Positions 1 to 5,634 of a stretch of DNA of 6,576 nucleotides are shown here, one piece after another. The translations under genes were made by a program, and so were the position numbers. Source of the DNA: Bacteroidia bacterium (GTDB taxonomy: Bacteria > Bacteroidota > Bacteroidia > B-17B0 > Aurantibacillaceae); NCBI GenBank assembly GCA_026418315.1, contig JAOABO010000100.1, positions 1 to 6,576 of the forward strand. Direction: 5' to 3'. Numbering within the stretch: position 1 is the first letter of the stretch; each line of letters begins with the position of its first letter. The notes beneath the pieces are model-generated. The model ran no database searches, was not told the DNA's origin, and worked only from the letters and a program-made list of their open reading frames with translations.

Positions 1-557
1 ATGCCGTTTGGTGGATTAGACAATCTATTTTACAAGCCATAGCAGAGCAGTCAAGAATTGTGAGGTTACCGTTGAATAAAGTTGCTCACATTTCAAAAGT
101 CAATAAAATGATTTCAAAAATAGAGCAGGATTTAGAAAAAGATGTTGATATATACGAAGTTGCAGAGGCATGCGATATGAATACAGACGAAGTAAAAGAC
201 GCCATGTTATTTAACAACAGAAGTATCAGCTTAGATGCACCCGTCAGTTCCAATGAAGATGCTGTTACTTTATTGGATTTATTACCTGAAAATGAAGATA
301 ATACTAAACCAGATAAAGAACTTGAAAAAGAAAGTTTAAGAAAAGATTTAGAAAGAATTATACAAACCTTACCACCCCGTGAAGCTGACATTTTAAATGC
401 CGCTTATGGACTGAATGGTATGCAAGCACTATCATTAGAAGAAATATCTGCCAAGTTTAATCTGACAAAAGAAAGAGTAAGGCAAATCAAAGATAAGGCA
501 TTAACTCGTTTAAAATCGTATTCTAAAACTGAAATTCTGAAAATGTATATTGCTTAA
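1..557 (+). CDS. rpoD: Primary-type RNA polymerase sigma factor (RpoD/SigA family), C-terminal part; gene starts before the window
   Basis: This is the specificity subunit that directs core RNA polymerase to promoters. The reading frame is open from base 3, and bases 1-2 are the end of a preceding codon (probably Tyr), so the gene is cut by the window edge. The visible 184 residues begin inside region 2.4 with AVWWIRQSILQAIAEQSRIV, a near-invariant primary-sigma sequence for -10 recognition. They continue with RLPLNK and region 3, then an acidic linker with SLDAP and LLDLLPENED. Region 4 has LPPREADIL, and the helix-turn-helix of region 4.2 is at visible residues about 144-171 (SLEEISAKFNLTKERVRQIK). 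A GTG at 60 is only an internal codon, because homology runs straight through it. Compared with typical Bacteroidota RpoD, regions 3 and 4 look somewhat divergent (AAYGLNG where FFGIG-like is usual; end KTEILKMYIA rather than RSKLLKSYLG). It could therefore be a second RpoD paralogue. The family call is certain; primary versus paralogue is not. Confidence 0.93.
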   Translation, partial: AVWWIRQSILQAIAEQSRIVRLPLNKVAHISKVNKMISKIEQDLEKDVDIYEVAEACDMNTDEVKDAMLFNNRSISLDAPVSSNEDAVTLLDLLPENEDNTKPDKELEKESLRKDLERIIQTLPPREADILNAAYGLNGMQALSLEEISAKFNLTKERVRQIKDKALTRLKSYSKTEILKMYIA

Positions 558-607
558 ATACTACCTGCATTAAAAAATGAGTGAGTGAATGTGGGTGTGT
601 GTTACAT

Positions 608-648
608 TTTCAGAATGATTCTCTGAAATTTGTTATATTTTGTATTTT
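608..648 (+). terminator. Weak hairpin plus T-rich tract downstream of the sigma factor gene
   Basis: TTTCAGA (608-614) pairs with TCTGAAA (622-628) around a 7-base loop. A T-rich stretch with several short T runs follows. The stem is only 7 bp with two G-C pairs, so it would be a weak intrinsic terminator. The position about 50 bases after the sigma stop codon fits, but the structure could be chance in AT-rich sequence. The rest of the 558-739 spacer holds only the pdhB promoter element. Confidence 0.35.
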
Positions 649-712
649 ATAAGGAATGTTTAATGTTCTTTTGTCTCCCAATGAAGGAATAAAACAATAA
701 TTTTATTTTTCA

Positions 713-720
713 TACTTTTG
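713..720 (+). promoter_or_regulatory. Bacteroidota -7 element (TAnnTTTG) upstream of pdhB
   Basis: TACTTTTG matches the Bacteroidota -7 consensus TAnnTTTG exactly and ends 19 bases before the pdhB ATG. Transcription would then start around 727, giving a leader of only about 13 bases. No clear TTTG-like -33 element is visible at the expected distance (around 690), so the assignment rests on the -7 motif and its position. Confidence 0.5.
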
Positions 721-739
721 TGCCATAAATAAAAACTTT

Positions 740-1720
740 ATGAGAATCATTGAATTCAGAGAAGCACTAAGAGAAGCTATGAGTGAAGAAATGCGTCGGG
801 ATGAAAGAGTGTTTTTAATGGGAGAGGAAGTAGCAGAATACAACGGTGCATACAAAGTGAGCAAAGGAATGCTTGCAGAGTTTGGGCCTAAAAGAGTTAT
901 TGATACACCTATAGCAGAATTAGGATTTGCGGGCATAGGTGTAGGGGCAGCTATGAATGGGCTTCGTCCTATCATTGAGTTTATGACATTTAACTTCTCT
1001 TTAGTGGCTATTGATCAGGTTATCAATTCTGCTGCCAAGATTCGTCACATGAGTGGAGGGCAATTCAGCGTACCCATTGTATTTCGTGGACCAACCGGGA
1101 ATGCCGGTATGTTAGCCCAACAACATTCGCAGAATTTTGAAAGTTGGTATGCCAATACACCCGGTTTAAAAGTAGTGGTTCCATCTAACCCTTATGATGC
1201 AAAGGGATTACTTAAATCTGCTATCAGAGACGACGACCCAGTTATTTTTATGGAAAGTGAACTGATGTATGGAGATAAAGGAGAAGTACCTGAAAATGAA
1301 TATTTAATACCTCTTGGTGTAGCCGATATAAAAAAACAGGGAAACGATGTAACCATAGTTTCTTTTGGAAAAATTATTAAAGTGGCATACAAAGCTGCAG
1401 AAGAACTGGATAAAGAGGGCATCTCTGCAGAAATAATAGATTTGCGTACAGTGAGACCTATTGACTACCAAACAGTCATTGAATCCGTAAAAAAAACCAA
1501 CCGCTTAGTCGTATTAGAAGAAGCATGGCCTTTGGGTAATATTTCTACCGAAATTACCTATATGATACAAAAACACGCTTTTGATTACTTAGATGCACCG
1601 GTTATCCGTGTAGTGTCTGCTGATACACCGCTGCCTTATGCACCTACTCTTATTCAGGAGGCCTTACCTAACCCGGAAAAATTAATAAAAGCAGTAAAAA
1701 AAGTAATGTACAAAGATTAA
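740..1720 (+). CDS. pdhB: Pyruvate dehydrogenase E1 component, beta subunit
   Basis: This is the beta chain of the alpha2beta2 thiamine diphosphate (ThDP)-dependent E1 enzyme, which decarboxylates pyruvate and acetylates the lipoyl arm of E2 in the cytoplasmic pyruvate dehydrogenase complex. The 326 residues match the usual length, and the start MRIIEFREALREAMSEEM is the canonical N-terminus. Visible family motifs are MGEEVAEYNGAYKVSKG (27-43), DTPIAE with Glu60 (the residue expected to contact the ThDP aminopyrimidine), RGPTGNAGMLAQQHSQ with His129 (equivalent to the conserved active-site histidine), and the C-terminal half with VSFGK, DLRTVRPID and LEEAWPLGNIS. The C-terminal VVSADTPLPYAPTLIQEALP is also typical. 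The alpha subunit is not in the window. The related oxoisovalerate and acetoin dehydrogenase beta chains share this fold, but the overall sequence favours PDH. A proline dehydrogenase gene follows after 3 bases. No Shine-Dalgarno sequence precedes the start, as is usual for this phylum. Confidence 0.95.
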   Translation: MRIIEFREALREAMSEEMRRDERVFLMGEEVAEYNGAYKVSKGMLAEFGPKRVIDTPIAELGFAGIGVGAAMNGLRPIIEFMTFNFSLVAIDQVINSAAKIRHMSGGQFSVPIVFRGPTGNAGMLAQQHSQNFESWYANTPGLKVVVPSNPYDAKGLLKSAIRDDDPVIFMESELMYGDKGEVPENEYLIPLGVADIKKQGNDVTIVSFGKIIKVAYKAAEELDKEGISAEIIDLRTVRPIDYQTVIESVKKTNRLVVLEEAWPLGNISTEITYMIQKHAFDYLDAPVIRVVSADTPLPYAPTLIQEALPNPEKLIKAVKKVMYKD

Positions 1721-1723
1721 TGT

Positions 1724-2887
1724 ATGTCTAAAATTAATTTTGCTGATACCCAAGTGGCTTTTGCATACAAATCAGATAAAGAACTAAAACAAGCCCATCA
1801 ACTATTCAAATTGCTTTCATATCCTACTCTTGTTAATTTAGGTTCTGTTATTGCCCCGTTTGTTGTGAATTTAGGTGGCAAATTTTTGATTAAAAAAACT
1901 ATTTACAGGCAATTTGTGGGAGGTGAAACAAGAGAAGAATGCATGAGGGTGGTTGATTTATTAGCTCAGTATGGCATAGGTTCTATTTTGGATTATAGTG
2001 TAGAAGGAGAGCAAAATGAAGCCAGTTTTGAGCATTGTAAAAATGAAATTCTTGCCAATATAGAATTTTCAAAAGATAAAAAAGAAATACCATTTTGTGT
2101 TTTTAAGCCCACAGGCCTTGTTCGTTTTGCTTTATTAGAAAAAGTAAGTGCCGGGAAAGAACTCACTAAAACAGAAAAAGAGGAATGGGATAATTCCAAA
2201 AAAAGAATATTTGAAATTTGTCAAAAGGCATATAACTATCATCAGCCCATATTTATTGATGCGGAAGAAAGCTGGATACAAAAAGCCATTGATGAAATAG
2301 CAGATGAGTGCATGCAAACATTTAATAAAGAGGAATGCATCGTATGGAATACCTATCAGTTGTATCGTACCGACCGGTTGCAATTCTTAAAGGAAAGTAT
2401 TCAAAAAGCCAGAGAGAATGGGTATTTATTGGGAGCAAAGTTAGTTCGGGGTGCTTATATGGAAAAAGAAAGAGAAAGGGCTAAAGAATTGGGGTATTCA
2501 TCACCCATTCATCCAGATAAACCATCTACCGATAGGGCTTACAACCAAGCATTGAAGTGTTGTGTAGAGAATTTAGATAAAGTTCATATTTGTGCAGGTA
2601 CACATAATGAAGAGAGCAGCCAATATCTGGTAGATTTAATGGAGCAACAGCAAATTCCTAAAAACGATAAAAGAATTTATTTTTCGCAGTTATTAGGAAT
2701 GAGTGACCATATTAGTTTTAATTTAGCCAAAGAAGGTTACAATGTTGTAAAATATGTTCCTTACGGACCTGTAAAAAGTGTATTACCTTATTTAATTAGA
2801 AGAGCACAGGAAAATACAAGTGTAAAAGGACAAACAGGAAGAGAATTATCTCTTATAATGCAGGAGTTAAAAAGAAGAAGAAAATAA
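1724..2887 (+). CDS. Monofunctional proline dehydrogenase (FAD-dependent)
   Basis: This enzyme oxidises L-proline to delta-1-pyrroline-5-carboxylate with FAD and passes electrons to the quinone pool. It is the first step of proline catabolism to glutamate and is usually peripheral at the inner membrane. The 387 residues cover a single PRODH TIM barrel; the aldehyde dehydrogenase half of bifunctional PutA is absent. Conserved strands are visible in order: FCVFKPTGL (124-132, Lys128), FIDAEES (177-183, Asp179), GAKLVRGAYMEKER (237-250), HICAGTHNEES (288-298), FSQLLGMSDHI (320-330), YVPYGPV (344-350) and YLIRRAQEN (356-364). Arg359 and Arg360 match the pair that binds the proline carboxylate in E. 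coli PutA (Arg555/Arg556). The N-terminal about 110 residues are the helical region seen in the longer, eukaryote-like PRODH proteins. The C-terminus ends in a basic KRRRK run. The ATG at 1724 lies 3 bases after the pdhB stop, which implies co-transcription and probably coupled translation. Confidence 0.94.
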   Translation: MSKINFADTQVAFAYKSDKELKQAHQLFKLLSYPTLVNLGSVIAPFVVNLGGKFLIKKTIYRQFVGGETREECMRVVDLLAQYGIGSILDYSVEGEQNEASFEHCKNEILANIEFSKDKKEIPFCVFKPTGLVRFALLEKVSAGKELTKTEKEEWDNSKKRIFEICQKAYNYHQPIFIDAEESWIQKAIDEIADECMQTFNKEECIVWNTYQLYRTDRLQFLKESIQKARENGYLLGAKLVRGAYMEKERERAKELGYSSPIHPDKPSTDRAYNQALKCCVENLDKVHICAGTHNEESSQYLVDLMEQQQIPKNDKRIYFSQLLGMSDHISFNLAKEGYNVVKYVPYGPVKSVLPYLIRRAQENTSVKGQTGRELSLIMQELKRRRK

Positions 2888-2905
2888 AAGTTTTTTCTTT
2901 TGTTA

Positions 2906-2938
2906 TTTGTTTTCAATCTTTTATACCTATAAATTTTG
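2906..2938 (+). promoter_or_regulatory. Candidate Bacteroidota promoter for the transketolase-VWA pair
   Basis: A TTTG at 2906-2909 (-33-like) is followed after 20 bases by TAAATTTTG at 2930-2938, which is a -7 element with one extra base between TA and TTTG. A second near-match, CACTTTTG (2939-2946), lies just downstream with one mismatch to TAnnTTTG. Either would put the start of transcription a few bases before the ATG at 2963. The motif is imperfect, so the exact element is uncertain. Confidence 0.4.
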
Positions 2939-2962
2939 CACTTTTGCAAGCAAATTTTAATT

Positions 2963-3817
2963 ATGAAAACTTATTCCGATAAAGAACTACCCTTGTTATG
3001 TACGCAAATTAGAAGAGATATTATCAAAATGGTTTTTAATTCCCAATCCGGTCACCCGGGTGGCTCTCTTGGTTGTGTTGAAGTTTTGGTTGCTTTGTTC
3101 TTTAAGATTATGAAACATCAAGCTCAACCTTTTAATATGGATGGAGTAGGGGAGGATTTATTTTTTTTAAGTAATGGTCATATAACGCCGGTATATTACA
3201 GTGTGTTGGCAAGAAGTGGTTATTTTCCAATTGAAGAACTAAAGACCTTTCGTAAAATCAATTCCCGATTGCAGGGACATCCTGCTACACATGAGCATTT
3301 ACCAGGAATTAGAATTGCTTCTGGCTCATTGGGACAAGGTATGAGTGTAGCAATAGGTGCGGCTTTATCTAAAAAATTGAATAAAGATGACAGAACAGTG
3401 TTTAGCTTACATGGCGATGGTGAACTGCAGGAAGGACAAATATGGGAAGCGGCTATGTTTGCTGCAGGTAAAAAGGTAGATAATTATATTGCCATTATAG
3501 ATTACAACAACAAACAAATAGATGGAAATGTAGATGATGTAATGCCCCTCGGAAATTTAAGAGCAAAATTTGAAGCATTTGGATGGAGGGTAGTAGAAAA
3601 CAAAAAAGGAAACGATTTGAATCAGGTTATTGATAAATTAAATGAATGTAAAAGTTTATTGCATCAACAACAACCTGTAGTACTTATCAACCATACCGAA
3701 ATGGGCTATGGTGTGGATTTTATGATGGGAACGCATAAATGGCACGGCAAAGCCCCCAATGAGGAGCAAACAAAAATAGCATTAAGCCAGCTACCCGAAA
3801 CACTTGGAGATTTTTAA
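2963..3817 (+). CDS. Transketolase, N-terminal (thiamine diphosphate PP-domain) subunit
   Basis: This is one half of a split transketolase, the enzyme that moves two-carbon ketol units between sugar phosphates in the non-oxidative pentose phosphate pathway. The 284 residues cover only the PP domain, which binds the ThDP diphosphate; the Pyr and C-terminal domains must come from a second polypeptide. Visible motifs are SGHPGGSLG (29-37), LSNGH (69-73), GHPATHEHLPGI (105-116), SGSLGQGMSVAIG (120-132), the ThDP/Mg motif GDGELQEGQIWE (151-162) with the closing NN (182-183), and GTHKWHGKAP (256-265). The length fits stand-alone N-terminal subunits. I chose the ATG at 2963 because the homology begins there; an in-frame TTG at 2936 would run through the promoter. 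The C-terminal subunit is not adjacent: a VWA gene follows after 12 bases. Another ketol-transferring enzyme of the same fold is possible but less likely. Confidence 0.9.
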   Translation: MKTYSDKELPLLCTQIRRDIIKMVFNSQSGHPGGSLGCVEVLVALFFKIMKHQAQPFNMDGVGEDLFFLSNGHITPVYYSVLARSGYFPIEELKTFRKINSRLQGHPATHEHLPGIRIASGSLGQGMSVAIGAALSKKLNKDDRTVFSLHGDGELQEGQIWEAAMFAAGKKVDNYIAIIDYNNKQIDGNVDDVMPLGNLRAKFEAFGWRVVENKKGNDLNQVIDKLNECKSLLHQQQPVVLINHTEMGYGVDFMMGTHKWHGKAPNEEQTKIALSQLPETLGDF

Positions 3818-3829
3818 TCATTGAATTGA

Positions 3830-5197
3830 ATGCAATCTATTCACAAGGGTTTTTTGGTACTATTGTTACTGTTTCAATTTGCTTTTTCTCAAAATACCAT
3901 TACCCGTATTTTATTTATTTTTGATGTTTCTTACAGCATGTATGCACCCTGGAATACGGAACCCAAAATTAATGTGGCAAAAAAAGTAATGGGTAGAATA
4001 ATGGACTCAATACAGAGTATCCCAAATTTAGAAATAGCATTGAGATGCTATGGGCATACTACATTTTTTCAACCAGTAAGAAACTGCAAAGATTCAAAGT
4101 TAGAAATTCCTTTTGCATCTGCTTCCGTGAATGCTCCAAAAGTAAAGCAGTTCATTAATAAACTGGAACCAAAAGGAACTACTCCTATTGCCTATTCCAT
4201 TGCTCAGTCAGAAAAAGATTTTACCGAATGTAAAAATTGCAGAAATGTGGTGATTCTGATTACAGATGGAATAGAAGAATGTGAGGGTAATCCTTGTGAA
4301 GTATCAGTCATGTTACAGAAAAAAGGCATTTTTATTCGGCCTTTTGTAATAGGCGTTGGTTTAGATATGAAGTTTGCTGACGCACTGGGGTGTATGGGTA
4401 AATTCATTGATGTGAGTAATGAAAAGAATTTTTATCCTGTATTAAAACAAATTTTGGTAGAAGTTATTACTCGTACCACCGTTCAGGTTAATTTGCTGGA
4501 TATATACAAAAAACCAACCGAAACAGACGTTGTAATGAGTTTTTATAATTCAGCTACTCACGACTTGTTGTATAACTATGTGCACACTATCAATAATTAT
4601 GGTAAACCAGATACTCTGGTTTTAGACCCTAATGTAGAATACGATATTGAAGTGCATACCATCCCAAAAGTTGTAAAACAAAAAGTTAAATTAGAAATGG
4701 GAAAGCATAATGTAATTAATATTGATGCTCCGCAGGGTTTTTTGAACCTGCAAATTAACGATGATGTAAGAGATTATTTTCCTACTACAATAGTTAAAAA
4801 GTCGGGAGATACGGCAATATTAAATATTCATGATTTTGGTAAAACTGAAAAGTACTTGGTTGGAAAATACGATTTGGAAATACTTACTTTACCAAGAATA
4901 TACATGAAAAATGTTGAAGTAAAACAAAGCCATACCAACACTATTAAAATACCAACTCCGGGGCTATTATTTATCACTAAGCCCACTAAATTGTTAGGAA
5001 GTATTTATCTTGATAATGGTAATACATTAGAATGGGTATGTAACTTAGATAATAACCTGACAATGGAAAATATCTATTTATTGCCAGGAAAATATAAATT
5101 AGTATTCAGATACACACATCAAAAACAAATGATTAAAACAGTAGAAAAAAATTTTGAGATTAAAAGTAAAGAAACTGTAAGAATGACAATGAATTAA
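3830..5197 (+). CDS. Secreted von Willebrand factor A domain protein with three C-terminal beta repeats
   Basis: The function is unknown. Residues 1-20 are a signal peptide (basic N-terminus, LVLLLLFQFAF core, likely cleavage FAFS/Q21). There is no lipobox cysteine and no later membrane segment, so the protein should be periplasmic or secreted. Residues about 25-215 form a VWA domain with an apparently complete metal-ion-dependent adhesion site: D-x-S-x-S at 32-36 (DVSYS), Thr at 117/118 (PKGTTPIAYS) and Asp146 (ITDGIEECEG). The stretch ITDGIEECEGNPCEV with paired cysteines (151, 156) recurs in a bacterial VWA group with ITDG-x-E-x-C-xx-x-PC; cysteines 134/137, 73, 86 and 188 could form further disulfides. 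Residues about 218-455 are beta-rich and contain three related modules of about 75 residues, with no named domain recognised. Such proteins commonly act in metal-dependent protein binding at the cell surface. The start lies 12 bases after the transketolase stop, so the two are probably co-transcribed although no shared function is obvious. Confidence 0.85.
   Translation: MQSIHKGFLVLLLLFQFAFSQNTITRILFIFDVSYSMYAPWNTEPKINVAKKVMGRIMDSIQSIPNLEIALRCYGHTTFFQPVRNCKDSKLEIPFASASVNAPKVKQFINKLEPKGTTPIAYSIAQSEKDFTECKNCRNVVILITDGIEECEGNPCEVSVMLQKKGIFIRPFVIGVGLDMKFADALGCMGKFIDVSNEKNFYPVLKQILVEVITRTTVQVNLLDIYKKPTETDVVMSFYNSATHDLLYNYVHTINNYGKPDTLVLDPNVEYDIEVHTIPKVVKQKVKLEMGKHNVINIDAPQGFLNLQINDDVRDYFPTTIVKKSGDTAILNIHDFGKTEKYLVGKYDLEILTLPRIYMKNVEVKQSHTNTIKIPTPGLLFITKPTKLLGSIYLDNGNTLEWVCNLDNNLTMENIYLLPGKYKLVFRYTHQKQMIKTVEKNFEIKSKETVRMTMN
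4481..5194 (+). repeat. Threefold protein-level repeat in the VWA protein C-terminus
   Basis: Three modules share the pattern Y-[DK]-[IL]-x-[VIF], then a short basic or turn segment, a K-rich strand, and a final strand ending in [IM]-x-[IM]-x-x-P/N. The anchors are YDIEVHTIPK (residue 271), YDLEILTLPR (347) and YKLVFRYTHQ (422), spaced 76 and 75 residues apart. The first two modules are followed by matching junctions INIDAPQGFLNL and IKIPTPGLLFI. The first and second modules are clearly alike; the third is more diverged. The DNA itself is not visibly repeated, so the duplication is old. PEGA or carboxypeptidase-regulatory-like beta folds are possible but not established. Confidence 0.55.
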
Positions 5198-5277
5198 AAA
5201 GTTTTTATATGCAATGACAAATGAATCATTGATAAAATTTTTTTATTTTTAACAGGTGTATTTCAATAAATATTATC

Positions 5278-5285
5278 TATCTTTG
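5278..5285 (+). promoter_or_regulatory. Bacteroidota -7 element (TAnnTTTG) for the small Cys/Lys-rich gene
   Basis: TATCTTTG followed by C is an exact match to the Bacteroidota -7 consensus and lies 20 bases before the ATG at 5306. Transcription should start near 5292, leaving a leader of about 14 bases without a Shine-Dalgarno sequence. No good -33 TTTG is visible around 5254-5258. This is the best promoter match in the window, and it separates the small gene from the VWA gene. Confidence 0.6.
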
Positions 5286-5305
5286 CAACAATAAAATCTA
5301 TTACT

Positions 5306-5566
5306 ATGAAAAAATTATTGATGATTGTAACAATCAGTGGCTTTATTGCCGGAACTAATGCAATGGCTATCAACACCAAATGCGGTGATGATAAAGACAA
5401 AAAATGCAGCAAAGAGTGTTGTAAAAAAGGAGCAAAAGAAGGTAAAGAATGTTGCAAAAAAAACGGAGATAAAAAAGAATGCTCTTCTGCAAACGGAGAA
5501 AAAAAATCTTGCTGTAAAAAAGGCGAAAAACACGAAGAAAACAAAACTACTCAGCCAACTAAGTAA
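5306..5566 (+). CDS. Small secreted cysteine- and lysine-rich repeat protein, putative metal binder
   Basis: I do not recognise a named family. The 86-residue product starts with a clear signal peptide (MKKLLMIVTISGFIAGTNAMA, likely cleaved after Ala21), so the mature protein of about 65 residues should be exported. The mature part has 9 cysteines (26, 34, 38, 39, 49, 50, 59, 69, 70) and 20 lysines and almost no hydrophobic residues after the first few. Four imperfect units of 9-11 residues begin K-[ES]-C at residues 36, 47, 57 and 67; three contain CC pairs followed by KK. The tail is polar (HEENKTTQPTK). This looks like a disordered, thiol-rich peptide that could bind soft metals such as copper or zinc, or form disulfides in the periplasm; this is inference. 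It has its own promoter and terminator and appears monocistronic. Codon choice is extremely A-rich, with runs such as A8 at 5456-5463. The overlapping frame at 5337-5570 is a by-product of those A runs. Confidence 0.8.
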   Translation: MKKLLMIVTISGFIAGTNAMAINTKCGDDKDKKCSKECCKKGAKEGKECCKKNGDKKECSSANGEKKSCCKKGEKHEENKTTQPTK

Positions 5567-5591
5567 TTAGTTCCTGATAAAAGTTAAACAT

Positions 5592-5625
5592 AAAATGGCT
5601 TTCAAAACGAAAGCCATTTTTGTTT
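5592..5625. terminator. Bidirectional intrinsic terminator between convergent genes
   Basis: A perfect 12-bp inverted repeat, AAAATGGCTTTC (5592-5603) with GAAAGCCATTTT (5609-5620), closes a 5-base loop. T-rich sequence follows on the plus strand (through TTTTTGTTTT), and the A run before the stem gives a U tract on the minus strand. It sits 25 bases after the stop at 5566 and 14 bases beyond the minus-strand stop at 5635, so it can end both transcripts. Confidence 0.88.
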
Positions 5626-5634
5626 TAAATCAAA

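Noticed and set aside
60..62. GTG as the start of the sigma factor
   Set aside because: It lies inside the conserved QSRIVRLPLNK segment, and the frame extends upstream to base 1 with region 2.4.
634..642. TATATTTTG as an additional promoter in the sigma-pdhB spacer
   Set aside because: It has the wrong spacing within the -7 motif and lies about 100 bases from the next start; the exact motif at 713-720 is a better candidate.
2878..2899. AAGAAAA / TTTTCTT pairing at the end of proline dehydrogenase
   Set aside because: It is a purine/pyrimidine low-complexity pairing with a single G-C-type position and overlaps the coding end, so it is not a convincing terminator.
2936..2962. In-frame TTG start extending the transketolase by 9 residues
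   Set aside because: The extension lies in the promoter-like sequence and has no family similarity. The ATG at 2963 begins at the expected N-terminus.
3816..3827. AATCATTGAATT shared with 745-756, and the shorter AATCATTGA again at 5223-5231, as a possible operator
   Set aside because: One copy is inside the pdhB coding sequence (RIIEF), the spacing to starts differs, and the word is AT-rich, so chance is the simplest explanation.
5212..5250. CAATGA / TCATTG inverted repeat with downstream T run as a terminator for the VWA gene
   Set aside because: The stem is 6 bp with only two G-C pairs and an 8-base loop, which is too weak to call, although the following T-rich tract makes it possible.
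5337..5570. Second lysine-rich ORF overlapping the Cys-rich gene in another frame
   Set aside because: It results from reading the same A-rich runs one frame off. It has no signal peptide, no cysteine pattern and no start context of its own. The A8 run at 5456-5463 could allow slippage into this frame, but nothing supports programmed frameshifting.
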